Of a stretch of 39,519 nt of DNA, positions 15,879 through 27,159 are shown in pieces. Position numbers and translations under genes: made by a program. Origin of the DNA: an uncultured Devosia sp. (lineage in GTDB: Bacteria; Pseudomonadota; Alphaproteobacteria; Rhizobiales; Devosiaceae); contig NZ_CAJXJS010000032.1 in NCBI RefSeq assembly GCF_913055165.1, positions 1 to 39,519 on the forward strand, given 5' to 3'. The stretch's first letter is position 1, and each line of letters starts with the position of its first letter. Under the pieces are notes generated by a model, which was given only the letters and a program-made list of their open reading frames with translations, did not search any database and was not told where the DNA came from.

Positions 15879-17072
15879 TTAGCCCTGCACCGCCTTGACG
15901 ATCTTCTGGGCGGCATCGTCCAGATCATCGGCCGAGATCACGTCGAGACCCGAATTGTCGAGGATTTCCTTGCCTTCCTTGACGCGGGTGCCTTCCAGGC
16001 GCACCACCAGCGGCACCTTGAGGCCGACTTCCTTGACCGCGGCGATCACGCCTTCGGCGATGACGTCGCAGCGCATGATGCCGCCAAAGATGTTGACCAG
16101 AATGCCCTTCACTGCCGGATCGGCGGTGATGATCTTGAAAGCCGCGGTCACTTTCTCTTTTGAAGCACCGCCGCCAACGTCGAGGAAGTTGGCCGGCTCG
16201 GCGCCATAGAGCTTGATGATGTCCATGGTGGACATGGCCAGGCCCGCGCCATTGACCATGCAGCCGATATTGCCGTCCAGCGCCACATAGGCGAGGTCGT
16301 ACTTGGACGCTTCGATTTCCTTGGCGTCTTCTTCGGTGAGGTCACGCAGCGGCTTGAGCTCTTCGTGGCGGAAGGACGCGTTGTTGTCGAACGAGACCTT
16401 GGCATCGAGCACGCGCAGATGGCCATTGGTCATGACGATCAGCGGGTTCACTTCAAGAAGGCTCATGTCCTTTTCGGTGAAGGCCTTGTAGAGGATCGGG
16501 AACAGGCTCTTGCCGTCCTCGGCTGCCGCACCATCGAGCCCAAGGGCAGAATTGATCTTTGCCACATCGGCATCGGTGACGCCGGCCATCGGGTCGATGG
16601 CGACGGTGATGATCTTTTCAGGCGTGTGCTCGGCGACGGCCTCAATATCCATGCCGCCTTCGGTGGAAACCACGAAGGAGACGCGCGAGGTGGCGCGATC
16701 GACCAGCAGCGAGCAATAAAGTTCGCGGGCGATATCGGCGCCATCTTCGATATAGAGGCGGTTGACCTGCTTGCCGGCCGGACCGGTCTGCTTGGTCACC
16801 AGGGTATTGCCGAGCATTTCCTTGGCGTTGGCAATGACATCCTCGACCGACTTGGCCAGGCGCACGCCGCCCTTGGCATCGGGACCCAGTTCCTTGAACT
16901 TGCCCTTGCCGCGACCACCGGCATGGATCTGGCTCTTGACCACATAGAGCGGGCCCGGCAGCGACTTGGCAGCCGATTCGGCTTCATCAGCCGAGAAGAT
17001 GGCAACGCCCTGAGCAACCGGCGCGCCATATTCCTTCAGCAGCGCCTTGGCCTGGTGTTCATGGATATTCAT
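15879..17072 (-). CDS. sucC: Succinyl-CoA synthetase beta subunit
   Basis: This 397-residue subunit has an ATP-grasp N-terminal domain that binds nucleotide and succinate. The start [20 protein letters not shown] is the family signature. [18 protein letters not shown] is the nucleotide-binding region. [20 protein letters not shown] and [19 protein letters not shown] lie in the C-terminal CoA-ligase domain. The length is exactly typical. It is second in the run mdh-sucC-X-sucD, 89 bases after mdh, with a hairpin in between. Confidence 0.97.
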   Translation of the reverse strand: MNIHEHQAKALLKEYGAPVAQGVAIFSADEAESAAKSLPGPLYVVKSQIHAGGRGKGKFKELGPDAKGGVRLAKSVEDVIANAKEMLGNTLVTKQTGPAGKQVNRLYIEDGADIARELYCSLLVDRATSRVSFVVSTEGGMDIEAVAEHTPEKIITVAIDPMAGVTDADVAKINSALGLDGAAAEDGKSLFPILYKAFTEKDMSLLEVNPLIVMTNGHLRVLDAKVSFDNNASFRHEELKPLRDLTEEDAKEIEASKYDLAYVALDGNIGCMVNGAGLAMSTMDIIKLYGAEPANFLDVGGGASKEKVTAAFKIITADPAVKGILVNIFGGIMRCDVIAEGVIAAVKEVGLKVPLVVRLEGTRVKEGKEILDNSGLDVISADDLDDAAQKIVKAVQG

Positions 17073-17130
17073 TCTTTTCCCCTTGGGTGGGCAGACATCA
17101 AATCCGGCATTTCTGGAGCCGGAAAGCCAA

Positions 17131-17155
17131 AAGCCGCTGGCAGGGCCAGCGGCTT
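17131..17155 (-). terminator. Hairpin with partial T-run between mdh and sucC
   Basis: An 11-bp perfect stem, AAGCCGCTGGC (17131-17141) and its complement (17145-17155), with a three-base loop. On the minus strand it is followed by TTTTGGCTTT. It starts seven bases after the mdh stop. The interrupted T-run suggests an attenuator or leaky terminator, giving more mdh than sucC message, rather than a full stop. Confidence 0.6.
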
Positions 17156-17161
17156 GGAACC

Positions 17162-18130
<969 letters not shown>

Positions 18131-18218
18131 TCATCCCGGACTGCGTTGAATTGGCGCACCTCTTAACCCTGTCAGGACATGCGGGCAAGTGAACCCTTCG
18201 TCGTAATTGGGTTTTAGC

Positions 18219-18704
18219 TCATGCTGATGGGTGATGGGGCGGTGCCGGTTGGGCATTGGTGGCGAGGAAAGCATCCACTGCCCGCCCGCTATTCAATTCA
18301 TGGATGGCGACCCGACCGCACTCCGCCGCCAGAACGGCACGGTCGCGCGGACCGAAAACGCTGTCATAGTGCCAGGTCCAGACCAGCAAGCGCCAGTTCC
18401 ACCCATCCCGGCGCATGACGCGCCATAGCCGCAGCAGGCGGGGCGGATTGAGCCAGATTATGCAGTCGGCTCGGGACGCCCGATAGTCATAGGTGCGACT
18501 GTTCCCACCTTCGACGATCCAGCGCGATCCGTCTGCGGCCGCCCGACTGTCGGCGTCGATCTGGTCAGGGGGCCTGACTTGCCCTGCCCCGTCATGGACA
18601 AACGCGTCTATCGAGATGACCGGGAGTCCCTGGTGCTCACCCAACCGCCTGGCCAGCCAGGTTTTGCCTGACCCGGGTCCGCCAATGACCATGACCCGGC
18701 CCAT
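18219..18704 (-). CDS. P-loop nucleotide kinase-like protein (adenylate kinase/topology-modulation type)
   Basis: This 161-residue protein has a Walker A motif GGPGSGKT at residues 8-15. A Lid/Asp region follows (PVISIDAFVHDG), then WIVEGGNSRTYDYRASRAD and IIWLNPPRLLRLWRVMRR. This is the pattern of small AAA/adenylate-kinase-related proteins often labelled 'topology modulation protein' or FlaR-like. Substrate and role are not known for most members. It begins three bases after the zapE stop, so it is translationally linked to it. The C-terminal tail NAQPAPPHHPSA is low complexity. Family call is good; function is open. Confidence 0.8.
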   Translation of the reverse strand: MGRVMVIGGPGSGKTWLARRLGEHQGLPVISIDAFVHDGAGQVRPPDQIDADSRAAADGSRWIVEGGNSRTYDYRASRADCIIWLNPPRLLRLWRVMRRDGWNWRLLVWTWHYDSVFGPRDRAVLAAECGRVAIHELNSGRAVDAFLATNAQPAPPHHPSA

Positions 18705-18707
18705 GTA

Positions 18708-19841
18708 TCAGTCTGCCTCAGCGGGGGCCGCATCGCGCAGGCCCTTGCCCAGATATTCTTCGGACTGCATCTCGGTCAGCCGCGACAGGGTGCGCTGGAA
18801 CTCGAACGCCGTCTTGTCATCTGCCCCGAGCTCGTCGAGCGGCACGGCGAAACTGGCAGCCAGTTTCACGCCACGGTCATATATTGAGTCGATCAGCAGG
18901 ATAAAGCGCTTGGCCGCATCGGATTTGGTGCGATCCATCTGCGGGACATTGTCGAGTACGACAGAATCGAACTGATGCGCGATACGCACGAAGTCGCGTG
19001 TGCCCAGCGGTTTTTCGCAAAGGTCCGAGAAACCAAAACGCGCCGCGCCCATGGCCATCAGCGGCACCGGGATTTGGCGGCCAATGCTTTCCACGACGCC
19101 CGGCGTGCCCGGCTCGCCGCCTGTAATCCTGAGCCACATCTTGTCCATGGCCTCGCGCACCTCGGGCCCAGTGCCAAACGCGTAAACATGCTGGCCCGCA
19201 AATTTGAGGCGCCGATAATCCTGCTGGCTGGGCAGGTCGGCGACCACGGTCTTTTCCTTGAGCAAGGCGATGAAGGGCAGGAAGAGCTGCCGGTTGAGCC
19301 CGTCCTTGTAGAGCCCGTCCGGCACGACATTGGACGTCGCCACCAGCGTCACGCCACCGGCGAAAAGTTTCGAAAACAGCCGGTCGAGCAGCATGGCATT
19401 GGCAATGTCATGCACGTGGAATTCATCGAGGCAGAGGAGACGCAATCCCCCTTTGAGGATGGGCTTGACCACCGCCTCGACTGGGTCGGCATCGTCATCC
19501 TTGCCGCGCGGCGATTTGCGGAAAGCGGCAATCCCCGCATGCACCTCGTCCATGAACTCATGGAAATGCACCCGCCGCTTTTCCTTGAACGGTACGGCGG
19601 CAAAGAACAGGTCCATCAACATGGTCTTGCCGCGCCCGACTTCCCCATGGAGATAGAGCCCGCGGATGGCCTTCGCCGCTTTCTCGAAAAAGCCGAAGAC
19701 GCGCTTGGGCTTGTGGGAGACCAGATCTTGGAGGACCCGGTCGAGTTCCCGTGCGGCTTCCACCTGCGCTGGATCGGGCGTCAGCGCGCCCCGGGCGACG
19801 AGGTCGTGATAGGCGGCCAGGACGGGGGAGGATTTTGCCAT
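18708..19841 (-). CDS. zapE: Cell division ATPase ZapE (AFG1 family)
   Basis: This 377-residue AAA-type ATPase is related to yeast Afg1. In E. coli, ZapE associates with the FtsZ ring. Walker A is at residues 66-73 (GEVGRGKT), and Walker B is LRLLCLDEFHVHD. Other family motifs seen are RRVHFHEFM, VATSNVVPDGLYKDGLNRQ and VRIAHQFDSVVLDNVPQM. I chose the ATG at 19841 (MAKSSPVLAAYHDL). A longer frame to 19940 runs into the palindromic repeat and is not conserved-looking. It leads a two-gene unit with the P-loop protein downstream, near mdh, a common neighbourhood in alphaproteobacteria. Confidence 0.93.
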   Translation of the reverse strand: MAKSSPVLAAYHDLVARGALTPDPAQVEAARELDRVLQDLVSHKPKRVFGFFEKAAKAIRGLYLHGEVGRGKTMLMDLFFAAVPFKEKRRVHFHEFMDEVHAGIAAFRKSPRGKDDDADPVEAVVKPILKGGLRLLCLDEFHVHDIANAMLLDRLFSKLFAGGVTLVATSNVVPDGLYKDGLNRQLFLPFIALLKEKTVVADLPSQQDYRRLKFAGQHVYAFGTGPEVREAMDKMWLRITGGEPGTPGVVESIGRQIPVPLMAMGAARFGFSDLCEKPLGTRDFVRIAHQFDSVVLDNVPQMDRTKSDAAKRFILLIDSIYDRGVKLAASFAVPLDELGADDKTAFEFQRTLSRLTEMQSEEYLGKGLRDAAPAEAD

Positions 19842-19877
19842 GGGGACCAGTTGCAGCCAAAAATCAAAGGAGAAGCC

Positions 19878-20024
19878 GACACCCCTCCCACCCTTCGCTA
19901 GGGGGAGCGCAGGATCAGGGATTACCGGAGATCGCGCCACACATTCTATGTCACCCTCCCCCTAGCGGGGAGGGTACCGTAGCTAGACCCGAGAGGGTCG
20001 TAGCGAAGGTCGGGAGAGGGTGTC
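19878..20024. repeat. Dispersed palindromic repeat, copy B
   Basis: This lies in the gap between omp19-like and zapE genes. The imperfect inverted ends are GACACCCCTCCC (19878-19889) and GGGAGAGGGTGTC (20012-20024). The core hairpin is ACCCTCCCC/GGGGAGGGT (19953-19975). The reverse complement of about 19955-20008 aligns with 8522-8570 of copy A, sharing GCTACG, CTAGC and TACCCTCCCC in order. It is non-coding, and its left end sits just upstream of the zapE start, so it may carry or displace promoter signals. Confidence 0.65.
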
Positions 20025-20040
20025 CAGCCATTGGCCAAAC

Positions 20041-20068
20041 AAAAAAACCGGCCCTGTCGGACCGGCTT
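20041..20068 (-). terminator. Intrinsic terminator after the Omp19-like gene
   Basis: On the minus strand, AGCCGGTCC pairs with GGGCCGGTT (one G-T pair) around a short loop and is followed by seven T. It lies a few bases after the stop of the lipoprotein gene at 20075. Confidence 0.8.
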
Positions 20069-20074
20069 TCAAAC

Positions 20075-20677
20075 TCAGCGGGCCATCGATACGGCCTGGC
20101 CGCCGCCCATGGTGCCGATATAGCGGCCACCCGAGGGGGCGAGGAACGCAGCGATATTGCCGTTCTCATCATAAAGCTGCAGTTGCGAACCCACCTGCTG
20201 CCAGCCGGTGACCGAGGCGATCTGCGGCACAGTACAGCCCGGCGCCGAGGCGCGGTAGTAATTGGTGCCGGTTTTGGCGGTAAGCGGCAGGTTCAGGCGG
20301 CAGGTCTGGCCGGCGGCAACCACATTCCAGGCGCCTTCCGGGCCGGTGGAAACGCCGGTGGCCAGCGGCGTGCCCACTGTGGTGATCGACCCTGCGCCCG
20401 TGCCGGCAACTGTCGTGGTGGTGCTTGCAGTTGCCGTGGTCTGGCCGCCCAGTACCGGCTGGCCGGAAAGCCCCGGTGCCGGAGTGCCGGTGGCACCGAT
20501 GGCGGGTAGAGTGCTCTGCTGCACGGTCGAGTTCTGCACTGGCTGCAACTGCTGAGGCTGGCCAACCACATTGAGATTGGCGGTATTGGTCCGGCTGGAC
20601 GGAGAACAGGCCGCCACCACGAGGGCGAAGGCCGCCAGGCCGACAACGGATGAAGCGCCGCGCTTCCAATCCTGCAT
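20075..20677 (-). CDS. Omp19-like lipoprotein with protease-inhibitor (AprI/Inh) domain
   Basis: This 200-residue protein has a lipoprotein signal with lipobox VAAC, lipid-modified C24. A Ser/Thr/Gly/Pro/Gln-rich low-complexity stretch (about 25-110) follows, then a C-terminal beta-barrel inhibitor domain. That domain shows GAWNVVAAGQTCRLNLP, a second cysteine in SAPGCTVPQ, LQLYDENGNIAAFL and the end GGGQAVSMAR. This pattern matches Brucella Omp19 (ending GGQAVTLSR), an outer-membrane lipoprotein that inhibits proteases. The disulfide between the two domain cysteines is expected. It has its own terminator. The long linker is richer in Thr than in Omp19. Family identity is good from conserved ends and the cysteine pair. 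Confidence 0.85.
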   Translation of the reverse strand: MQDWKRGASSVVGLAAFALVVAACSPSSRTNTANLNVVGQPQQLQPVQNSTVQQSTLPAIGATGTPAPGLSGQPVLGGQTTATASTTTTVAGTGAGSITTVGTPLATGVSTGPEGAWNVVAAGQTCRLNLPLTAKTGTNYYRASAPGCTVPQIASVTGWQQVGSQLQLYDENGNIAAFLAPSGGRYIGTMGGGQAVSMAR

Positions 20678-20830
20678 TGATCACTCCTGCCCCAAGGGCT
20701 TAATGCACATTAACACTTGTGGCGGCTTATACCGAAAGCCTCCACCCGGTTCAATTGCCCGACCCGCACCAATCCGCCTCTCACAGCAATGTGGCCGTTT
20801 TAGGCATGACCTCCAGGCGCGATCGCGCCG

Positions 20831-21052
20831 CTATTCCATGTCCTTGAGCAGATCCTGGGCCAGCAGGGTGGCATCGGCGACTTCCTCCTCCGGCACCTCA
20901 ACCACAAATCCCTCCGGTCCGAAAAGATTGGGGACCCCGGGCAAACCGCCTTCGCGTGGCTCCAGCGGATGAAACCCATGCGCCCGCAGCGCCACGATGA
21001 GAATACGAGCGACAGACTGGTTCTTCACCTGCACGATGGGCGCGAATTTCAT
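20831..21052 (-). CDS. Small DUF2007-like protein
   Basis: This 73-residue protein starts at ATG 21052 after an AGGAGA site. The layout fits small DUF2007-type 'putative signal-transducing' proteins: an N-terminal strand-helix (NQSVARILIVALRAHGFHPL), a glycine-rich turn, then VVEVPEEEVADATLLAQDLL. Their function is unknown; some resemble PII-like folds. No membrane segment or signal is present. A 14-base palindrome GGCGC-GATC-GCGCC sits directly after the stop (20816-20829). It is divergent from the yej operon, with 200 bases in between holding both promoters, which I could not pinpoint. Confidence 0.7.
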   Translation of the reverse strand: MKFAPIVQVKNQSVARILIVALRAHGFHPLEPREGGLPGVPNLFGPEGFVVEVPEEEVADATLLAQDLLKDME

Positions 21053-21252
21053 GGGCGTCTCCTGATCGGGCCGATCCTGACCAGTTCGGACAACTACGGC
21101 AAGTGCGCGTCAGCCGGATATGGTCGTGATCACAAGCAATTGGCCGGGGCCAGCTTGCCAAGCCGTCACCGAAATGTTGCATTGGGACAAATCCGGCGCA
21201 TGCGGTGATTTGGCCCGTGCGACCGGTTGGAACAGGGAGAACCGGAGCAGGA

Positions 21253-22347
21253 ATGGGCGCCTATATCATCCGCCGCCTCTTGCTGATGATCCCCACCGTT
21301 TTCGGCATCATGGCCGTCAGTTTCCTCATCACCCAGTTTGCTCCCGGCGGCCCTGTGGAACAGGCCCTTGCCAACCTGTCGGGCCAGAACGTCAGTGCGC
21401 TCGACCGCGTGACAGGCAGCGAAGGCGGGGACTTTGCAGGCCAGCAGGATCAGGGCGCCAGTTCTGGCTATCGAGGCAGCCAGGGTCTCGCGCCCGAACT
21501 CGTGGAGCGCATCGAAAGGCAGTTCGGCTTCGACAAGCCACCGCTCGAGCGCTTCTTCTCCATGCTCGGCAACTATCTGCGCTTCGATTTCGGCGAAAGC
21601 TACTACCGCGACATCTCGGTAATAGACCTGGTCCTGGAGAAGATGCCGGTCTCCATCTCGCTGGGCCTGTGGATGACGCTGATCGCCTATGGCGTCTCCA
21701 TCCCGCTGGGCATTGCCAAAGCCGTCCGCGACGGATCACGCTTTGATGTCTGGTCCTCCACCCTCATCATCATCGGCTACGCCGTGCCGGGCTTTCTGGT
21801 CGCCATCGTGCTGGTCGTCTTTTTTGCCGGCGGCAGTTTCTGGCAACTTTTCCCACTGCGCGGCCTGACCTCGCCCGGCTGGGAGAGCTTCCCCTGGTGG
21901 CGGCAGGTGCTCGATTATTTCTGGCATCTCGTATTACCGATCATCGCGATGGGCCTGGGCGCCTTCGCCACCGCAACCCTGCTGACGAAGAACTCCTTCC
22001 TTGATGAGATTGGCAAGCAATATGTCATCACCGCCCGCGCCAAGGGCCTGACCGACAATCAGGTGCTTTATGGCCACGTCTTCCGCAATGCCATGATGCT
22101 GATCATCGCCGGCTTTCCCGGCGCCTTCATAGGCGTCTTCTTCGGCGGCTCGCTGCTCATCGAAACGATCTTCCTTTTGGATGGGCTGGGCCTGCTCGGC
22201 TTCGAAGCCGTGGTGAGTCGCGACTATCCGGTGGTCTTTGCCACCCTCTATATCTTCTCGCTGCTCGGGCTCATCATCGGGCTGATCTCGGACCTGACCT
22301 ATATGTGGGTCGATCCGCGCCTCGATTTCGAGAGCCGCGACGTATGA
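21253..22347 (+). CDS. yejB: Peptide ABC transporter permease YejB
   Basis: This 364-residue inner-membrane permease of the binding-protein-dependent (DppB/OppB) class starts MGAYIIRRLLLMIPTVFGIM. A long periplasmic insertion follows the first helix (AQALANLSG to QFGFDKPPLERF), a hallmark of YejB over OppB. The EAA loop with TARAKGLTDNQVLYGHVFRN couples to the ATPase. The ATG at 21253 follows GGAG by five bases. A TTG/ATG-like start at 21205 adds an unlikely hydrophilic leader. The stop overlaps yejE (ATGA). In enteric bacteria YejABEF imports microcin C-type peptides and affects peptide sensitivity. Confidence 0.93.
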   Translation: MGAYIIRRLLLMIPTVFGIMAVSFLITQFAPGGPVEQALANLSGQNVSALDRVTGSEGGDFAGQQDQGASSGYRGSQGLAPELVERIERQFGFDKPPLERFFSMLGNYLRFDFGESYYRDISVIDLVLEKMPVSISLGLWMTLIAYGVSIPLGIAKAVRDGSRFDVWSSTLIIIGYAVPGFLVAIVLVVFFAGGSFWQLFPLRGLTSPGWESFPWWRQVLDYFWHLVLPIIAMGLGAFATATLLTKNSFLDEIGKQYVITARAKGLTDNQVLYGHVFRNAMMLIIAGFPGAFIGVFFGGSLLIETIFLLDGLGLLGFEAVVSRDYPVVFATLYIFSLLGLIIGLISDLTYMWVDPRLDFESRDV

Positions 22348-23470
22348 CGGTTGCCATCCATCCAATAGGCGCCCGCCCGTCCCGCCTGTCGCCGCTCAAC
22401 CAGCGCCGTCTCGCCAATTTCCGGGCCAATCGCCGCGGCTGGTGGAGCCTGTGGATCTTCCTCTTTTTCTTCCTTGTCACCCTTGGCGCCGAATTCGTCG
22501 CCAATGACCGGCCGATCCTGGTCATGTACAAGGGTGAACTGCTCGTGCCCGCCCTTGTGGATTATCCCGAGTCCAAATTTGGCGGATTTCTCGGCCTCAC
22601 AAACTATCGCCACGCGGTCAATATCGAGGAAATCGAGGCCAATGGCTGGATGCTCTGGCCGCCCATCCGCTTCAATCACAATACGGTAGACAGCTATGTC
22701 GCCTTTCCCGGCGCCAATCCGCCGAGCTGGCTGCTGACCCGGGAGCAGATCTGTCAGCGCTATCCCCAAGGCACCGCCGACCCCCAGTGTGTCCCCGGAA
22801 ACTATCACTGGCTCGGCACCGATGTGACTGGCCGCGATGTGCTGGCCCGCCTCATCCACGGCTTCCGCATTTCGATCCTGTTTGGATTGGTGCTGACGGT
22901 GGTCTCCTCGGTAATTGGCGTCGTCGCCGGGGCCGTCCAGGGCTATTTCGGCGGCTGGACCGACCTGATCGGACAACGTCTGATCGAGATATGGACCTCA
23001 GTGCCCGCGCTCTATCTCCTGCTGATTATCTCGTCAGTGATCGCCCCCAATTTCTGGGTCCTGCTCGGCATCCTGCTGCTGTTTTCCTGGGTGACGCTCG
23101 TGGGCATCGTGCGCGCCGAGTTCCTGCGCGCCCGCAATTTCGAATATGTCAGCGCCGCCCGTGCCCTGGGCGTCTCCAACCGGCGCATCATGTGGCGGCA
23201 TCTGCTGCCCAACGCCATGGTCGCAACGCTGACCTTCATGCCCTTCATCCTCTCGGGCTCGGTGGCCACCCTGACCTCGCTGGATTTTCTTGGTTTCGGC
23301 CTGCCGGTCACTGCCCCCTCGCTTGGCCGGCTGCTGGCCGAAGGCAAGGCGAGCCTGGATGCACCCTGGCTGGCACTGACGGGCTTTCTCACGGTCGCCA
23401 TCATGATGACCCTGCTGGTCTTCATCGGCGAGGCTGTCCGCGACGCCTTCGATCCGCGAAAGACATTCCG

Positions 23471-23474
<4 letters not shown>
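22344..23474 (+). CDS. yejE: Peptide ABC transporter permease YejE
   Basis: This 376-residue partner permease has the YejE-specific N-terminal part: LSPLNQRRLANFRANRRGWW, a first helix, then a large periplasmic domain with LGTDVTGRDVLARLIHGFRI. A set of helices and the EAA loop SAARALGVSNRRIMWRHLLPN follow. It starts inside the yejB stop (ATGA) and ends inside the yejF start (ATGA), so B, E and F are translationally coupled. It forms the channel heterodimer with YejB. No frameshift is seen. Confidence 0.94.
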
Positions 23475-25105
<1,631 letters not shown>

Positions 25106-25139
25106 CATTCCCACCACGACCGCCATGGAGCCCCGTGCG

Positions 25140-27008
25140 ATGACCTACGCCACCAAACTTGCCTCCCTGGGCCTGGCCGCCTTTGCAGCCATGGCCATAG
25201 CGCTTCCGGCCCTCGCGCAAACGCCGACCGGGGTGTGGGTCCACGCCGACTCTCTCACCGAAAGCCCGAAATATCCCGAAGGGTTCACGCATTTCGACTA
25301 CGTCAACCCGGAGGCGCCCAAGGGCGGCACGGTACGCTTGGGCGCTCGTGGTGGCTTCGACACGTTCAACCCGATCCTGCCCCAGGGTGAGGCGGTCAGC
25401 GGGCTGGGATTGGTCTACGAAACGCTGATGACATCTTCCATGGACGAGGTGAACACCTCCTATGGGCTTTTGGCCGATGCCATGAAGGTGGCGGAGGACT
25501 ACGGCGCCGTCACCTTCCGCATGGACGCCGATGCGCGCTGGCATGACGGCGAGCCGGTTACTGCCGAGGACGTCGTCTGGTCCTTCGACAAGGTCATCGA
25601 GATCAGTCCGATCTATGCCCAATATTACGCCAACATCGTCTCGGCCGAGGCGACGGCGCCAGGCGAAGTCACCTTCACCTTCGACCAGACGGGCAACCGG
25701 GAACTGCCGCATATTCTCGGCCAGCTGCTGGTATTGCCGCAGCACTGGTGGGAGGGCACCAATGCCGAGGGCGAACCCCGCGACATTGGCGCCTCGACCC
25801 TCGAACCACCGCTGGGCTCAGGGCCCTATCGACTTGCCAGTTTCGAGCCGGGCCGCACCGTCACCTATGAACGTGTCGAGGACTATTGGGGCGCAGATCA
25901 CCCCACACAGGTCGGCACCAACAATTTCGACCGCTATGTCTACGAGTTCTTCCTGGACGAGACGGTCTGGTTCGAAGCCTTCAAGGGCGACCAGTTTGAC
26001 TGGTGGAGCGAATATACCGCCCGCCGCTGGGCCACCGGGTTCGACTTCCCGGCGGTGGCCGAAGGCCGCGTCATCCGCGAAGAATTCCCGCAGGACTACA
26101 ATGGCAGTGGGCAGATGACGGGCTTCATTCCCAATCTGCGCCGCGAGAAGTTCCAGGATGAGCGCGTGCGCGAGGCCTTCAACTATGCCTTTGACTTCGA
26201 GGAGCTGAACGCCACCGTCTTCTACGGGCAGTATGAGCGCATCGACAGCTATTTCCACGGGCTGCCCTTTGCATCCAGCGGCCTGCCACAGGGCGAGGAA
26301 CTGGAGGTGCTCGAAAGCGTCCGCGAGCTGGTGCCGCCCTCTGTCTTCACCGAGGAATACACCAATCCGGTCAATGGCGACCCCACCAAGCTCCGCGCCA
26401 ATCTGCGCATCGCGCTGGGCCTGCTCAATGAAGCCGGATACACGCTCGACGGCACCCGGCTGGTGGATGCCAATGGTCAGCAGCTCTCGATCGAACTGCT
26501 GATGCATCAGCCCACCCTGGAGCCGATCGCCCAGAACATGATCACCAATCTGGGACAGATCGGCGTCAACGTGACCCTGCGCATGGTCGACACGCCGCAA
26601 TATATCAACCGTCTGCGCAGCTTCGACTACGACATGATTTATGCCAGCTGGGCGCAGTCCTTCTCGCCCGGCAACGAGCAGCGCTATTTCTTCGGGTCCT
26701 CCAGCGTCGACCAGGAAGGGTCACGCAACTATGCCGGCATCGCCGATCCCGGCATTGACGCGCTGATCGACAAGCTCGTCGTCGCCGATGATCGCGACAC
26801 CCAATTGGCCATTGTCAGTGCATTGGATCGGGTCTTGCTGCACCACCATTTCGTGGTGCCAGGCTATACGCTCACCTATTCGCGCATCGCCCACTGGGAC
26901 CGCTTCAGCCGCCCTGAGCAACTGCCCGAATTTTCCTCGGGCTTCCCATCCATCTGGTGGTGGGATGAGGAAAAGGCGGCAAAGACTGGCGGGGCCGCGG
27001 CGCAATGA
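25140..27008 (+). CDS. yejA: Peptide-binding protein YejA (SBP family 5)
   Basis: This 622-residue periplasmic binding protein has a signal peptide (TYATKLASLGLAAFAAMAIA, cleavage after ALPALA). The mature start is typical of YejA: SLTESPKYPEGFTHFDYVNP and EAPKGGTVRLGARGGFDTFN. The C-terminal lobe has IDALIDKLVVADDRDTQLA and ends with a short tail. I chose the ATG at 25140 with GGAG nine bases before it. An in-frame GTG at 25098 would overlap yejF, and an ATG at 25125 is also possible. It is the last gene here, although yejA is usually first. A terminator follows. Confidence 0.92.
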   Translation: MTYATKLASLGLAAFAAMAIALPALAQTPTGVWVHADSLTESPKYPEGFTHFDYVNPEAPKGGTVRLGARGGFDTFNPILPQGEAVSGLGLVYETLMTSSMDEVNTSYGLLADAMKVAEDYGAVTFRMDADARWHDGEPVTAEDVVWSFDKVIEISPIYAQYYANIVSAEATAPGEVTFTFDQTGNRELPHILGQLLVLPQHWWEGTNAEGEPRDIGASTLEPPLGSGPYRLASFEPGRTVTYERVEDYWGADHPTQVGTNNFDRYVYEFFLDETVWFEAFKGDQFDWWSEYTARRWATGFDFPAVAEGRVIREEFPQDYNGSGQMTGFIPNLRREKFQDERVREAFNYAFDFEELNATVFYGQYERIDSYFHGLPFASSGLPQGEELEVLESVRELVPPSVFTEEYTNPVNGDPTKLRANLRIALGLLNEAGYTLDGTRLVDANGQQLSIELLMHQPTLEPIAQNMITNLGQIGVNVTLRMVDTPQYINRLRSFDYDMIYASWAQSFSPGNEQRYFFGSSSVDQEGSRNYAGIADPGIDALIDKLVVADDRDTQLAIVSALDRVLLHHHFVVPGYTLTYSRIAHWDRFSRPEQLPEFSSGFPSIWWWDEEKAAKTGGAAAQ

Positions 27009-27010
27009 AC

Positions 27011-27043
27011 AAAGGGCGGCTCCAGGGCCGCCCTTCCTCTTTA
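27011..27043 (+). terminator. Intrinsic terminator after yejA
   Basis: A 9-bp stem AAGGGCGGC (27012-27020) and GCCGCCCTT (27027-27035) with a six-base loop is followed by CCTCTTT on the plus strand. It starts three bases after the yejA stop. Upstream A residues may let it work weakly for tamB on the other strand as well. Confidence 0.7.
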
Positions 27044-27159
27044 TGCAACTTGACTAAGCTAATAACCAAGGCGACGCAGCGGCGAAGAGGGGTGTCCGTA
27101 AATCCTTGCAATAACCAGGCGCATGCAATGCCCGCCATTCAGCAGAGTCCAATTTCCGC

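Noticed and set aside
19842..19940. N-terminal extension of ZapE by 33 residues
   Set aside because: The extension runs into the palindromic repeat, and the ATG at 19841 gives the normal ZapE start.
20816..20829. 14-base palindrome GGCGC-GATC-GCGCC after the DUF2007-like gene
   Set aside because: It has no T-run and is short for a GC-rich genome, so chance is a fair explanation. Noted only in the neighbouring gene's entry.
27061..27120. Direct repeat AATAACCA-AGGC / AATAACCAGGC in the yejA-tamB gap
   Set aside because: There are only two short copies, 49 bases apart, with no array structure. They are too short to call a repeat family or CRISPR.
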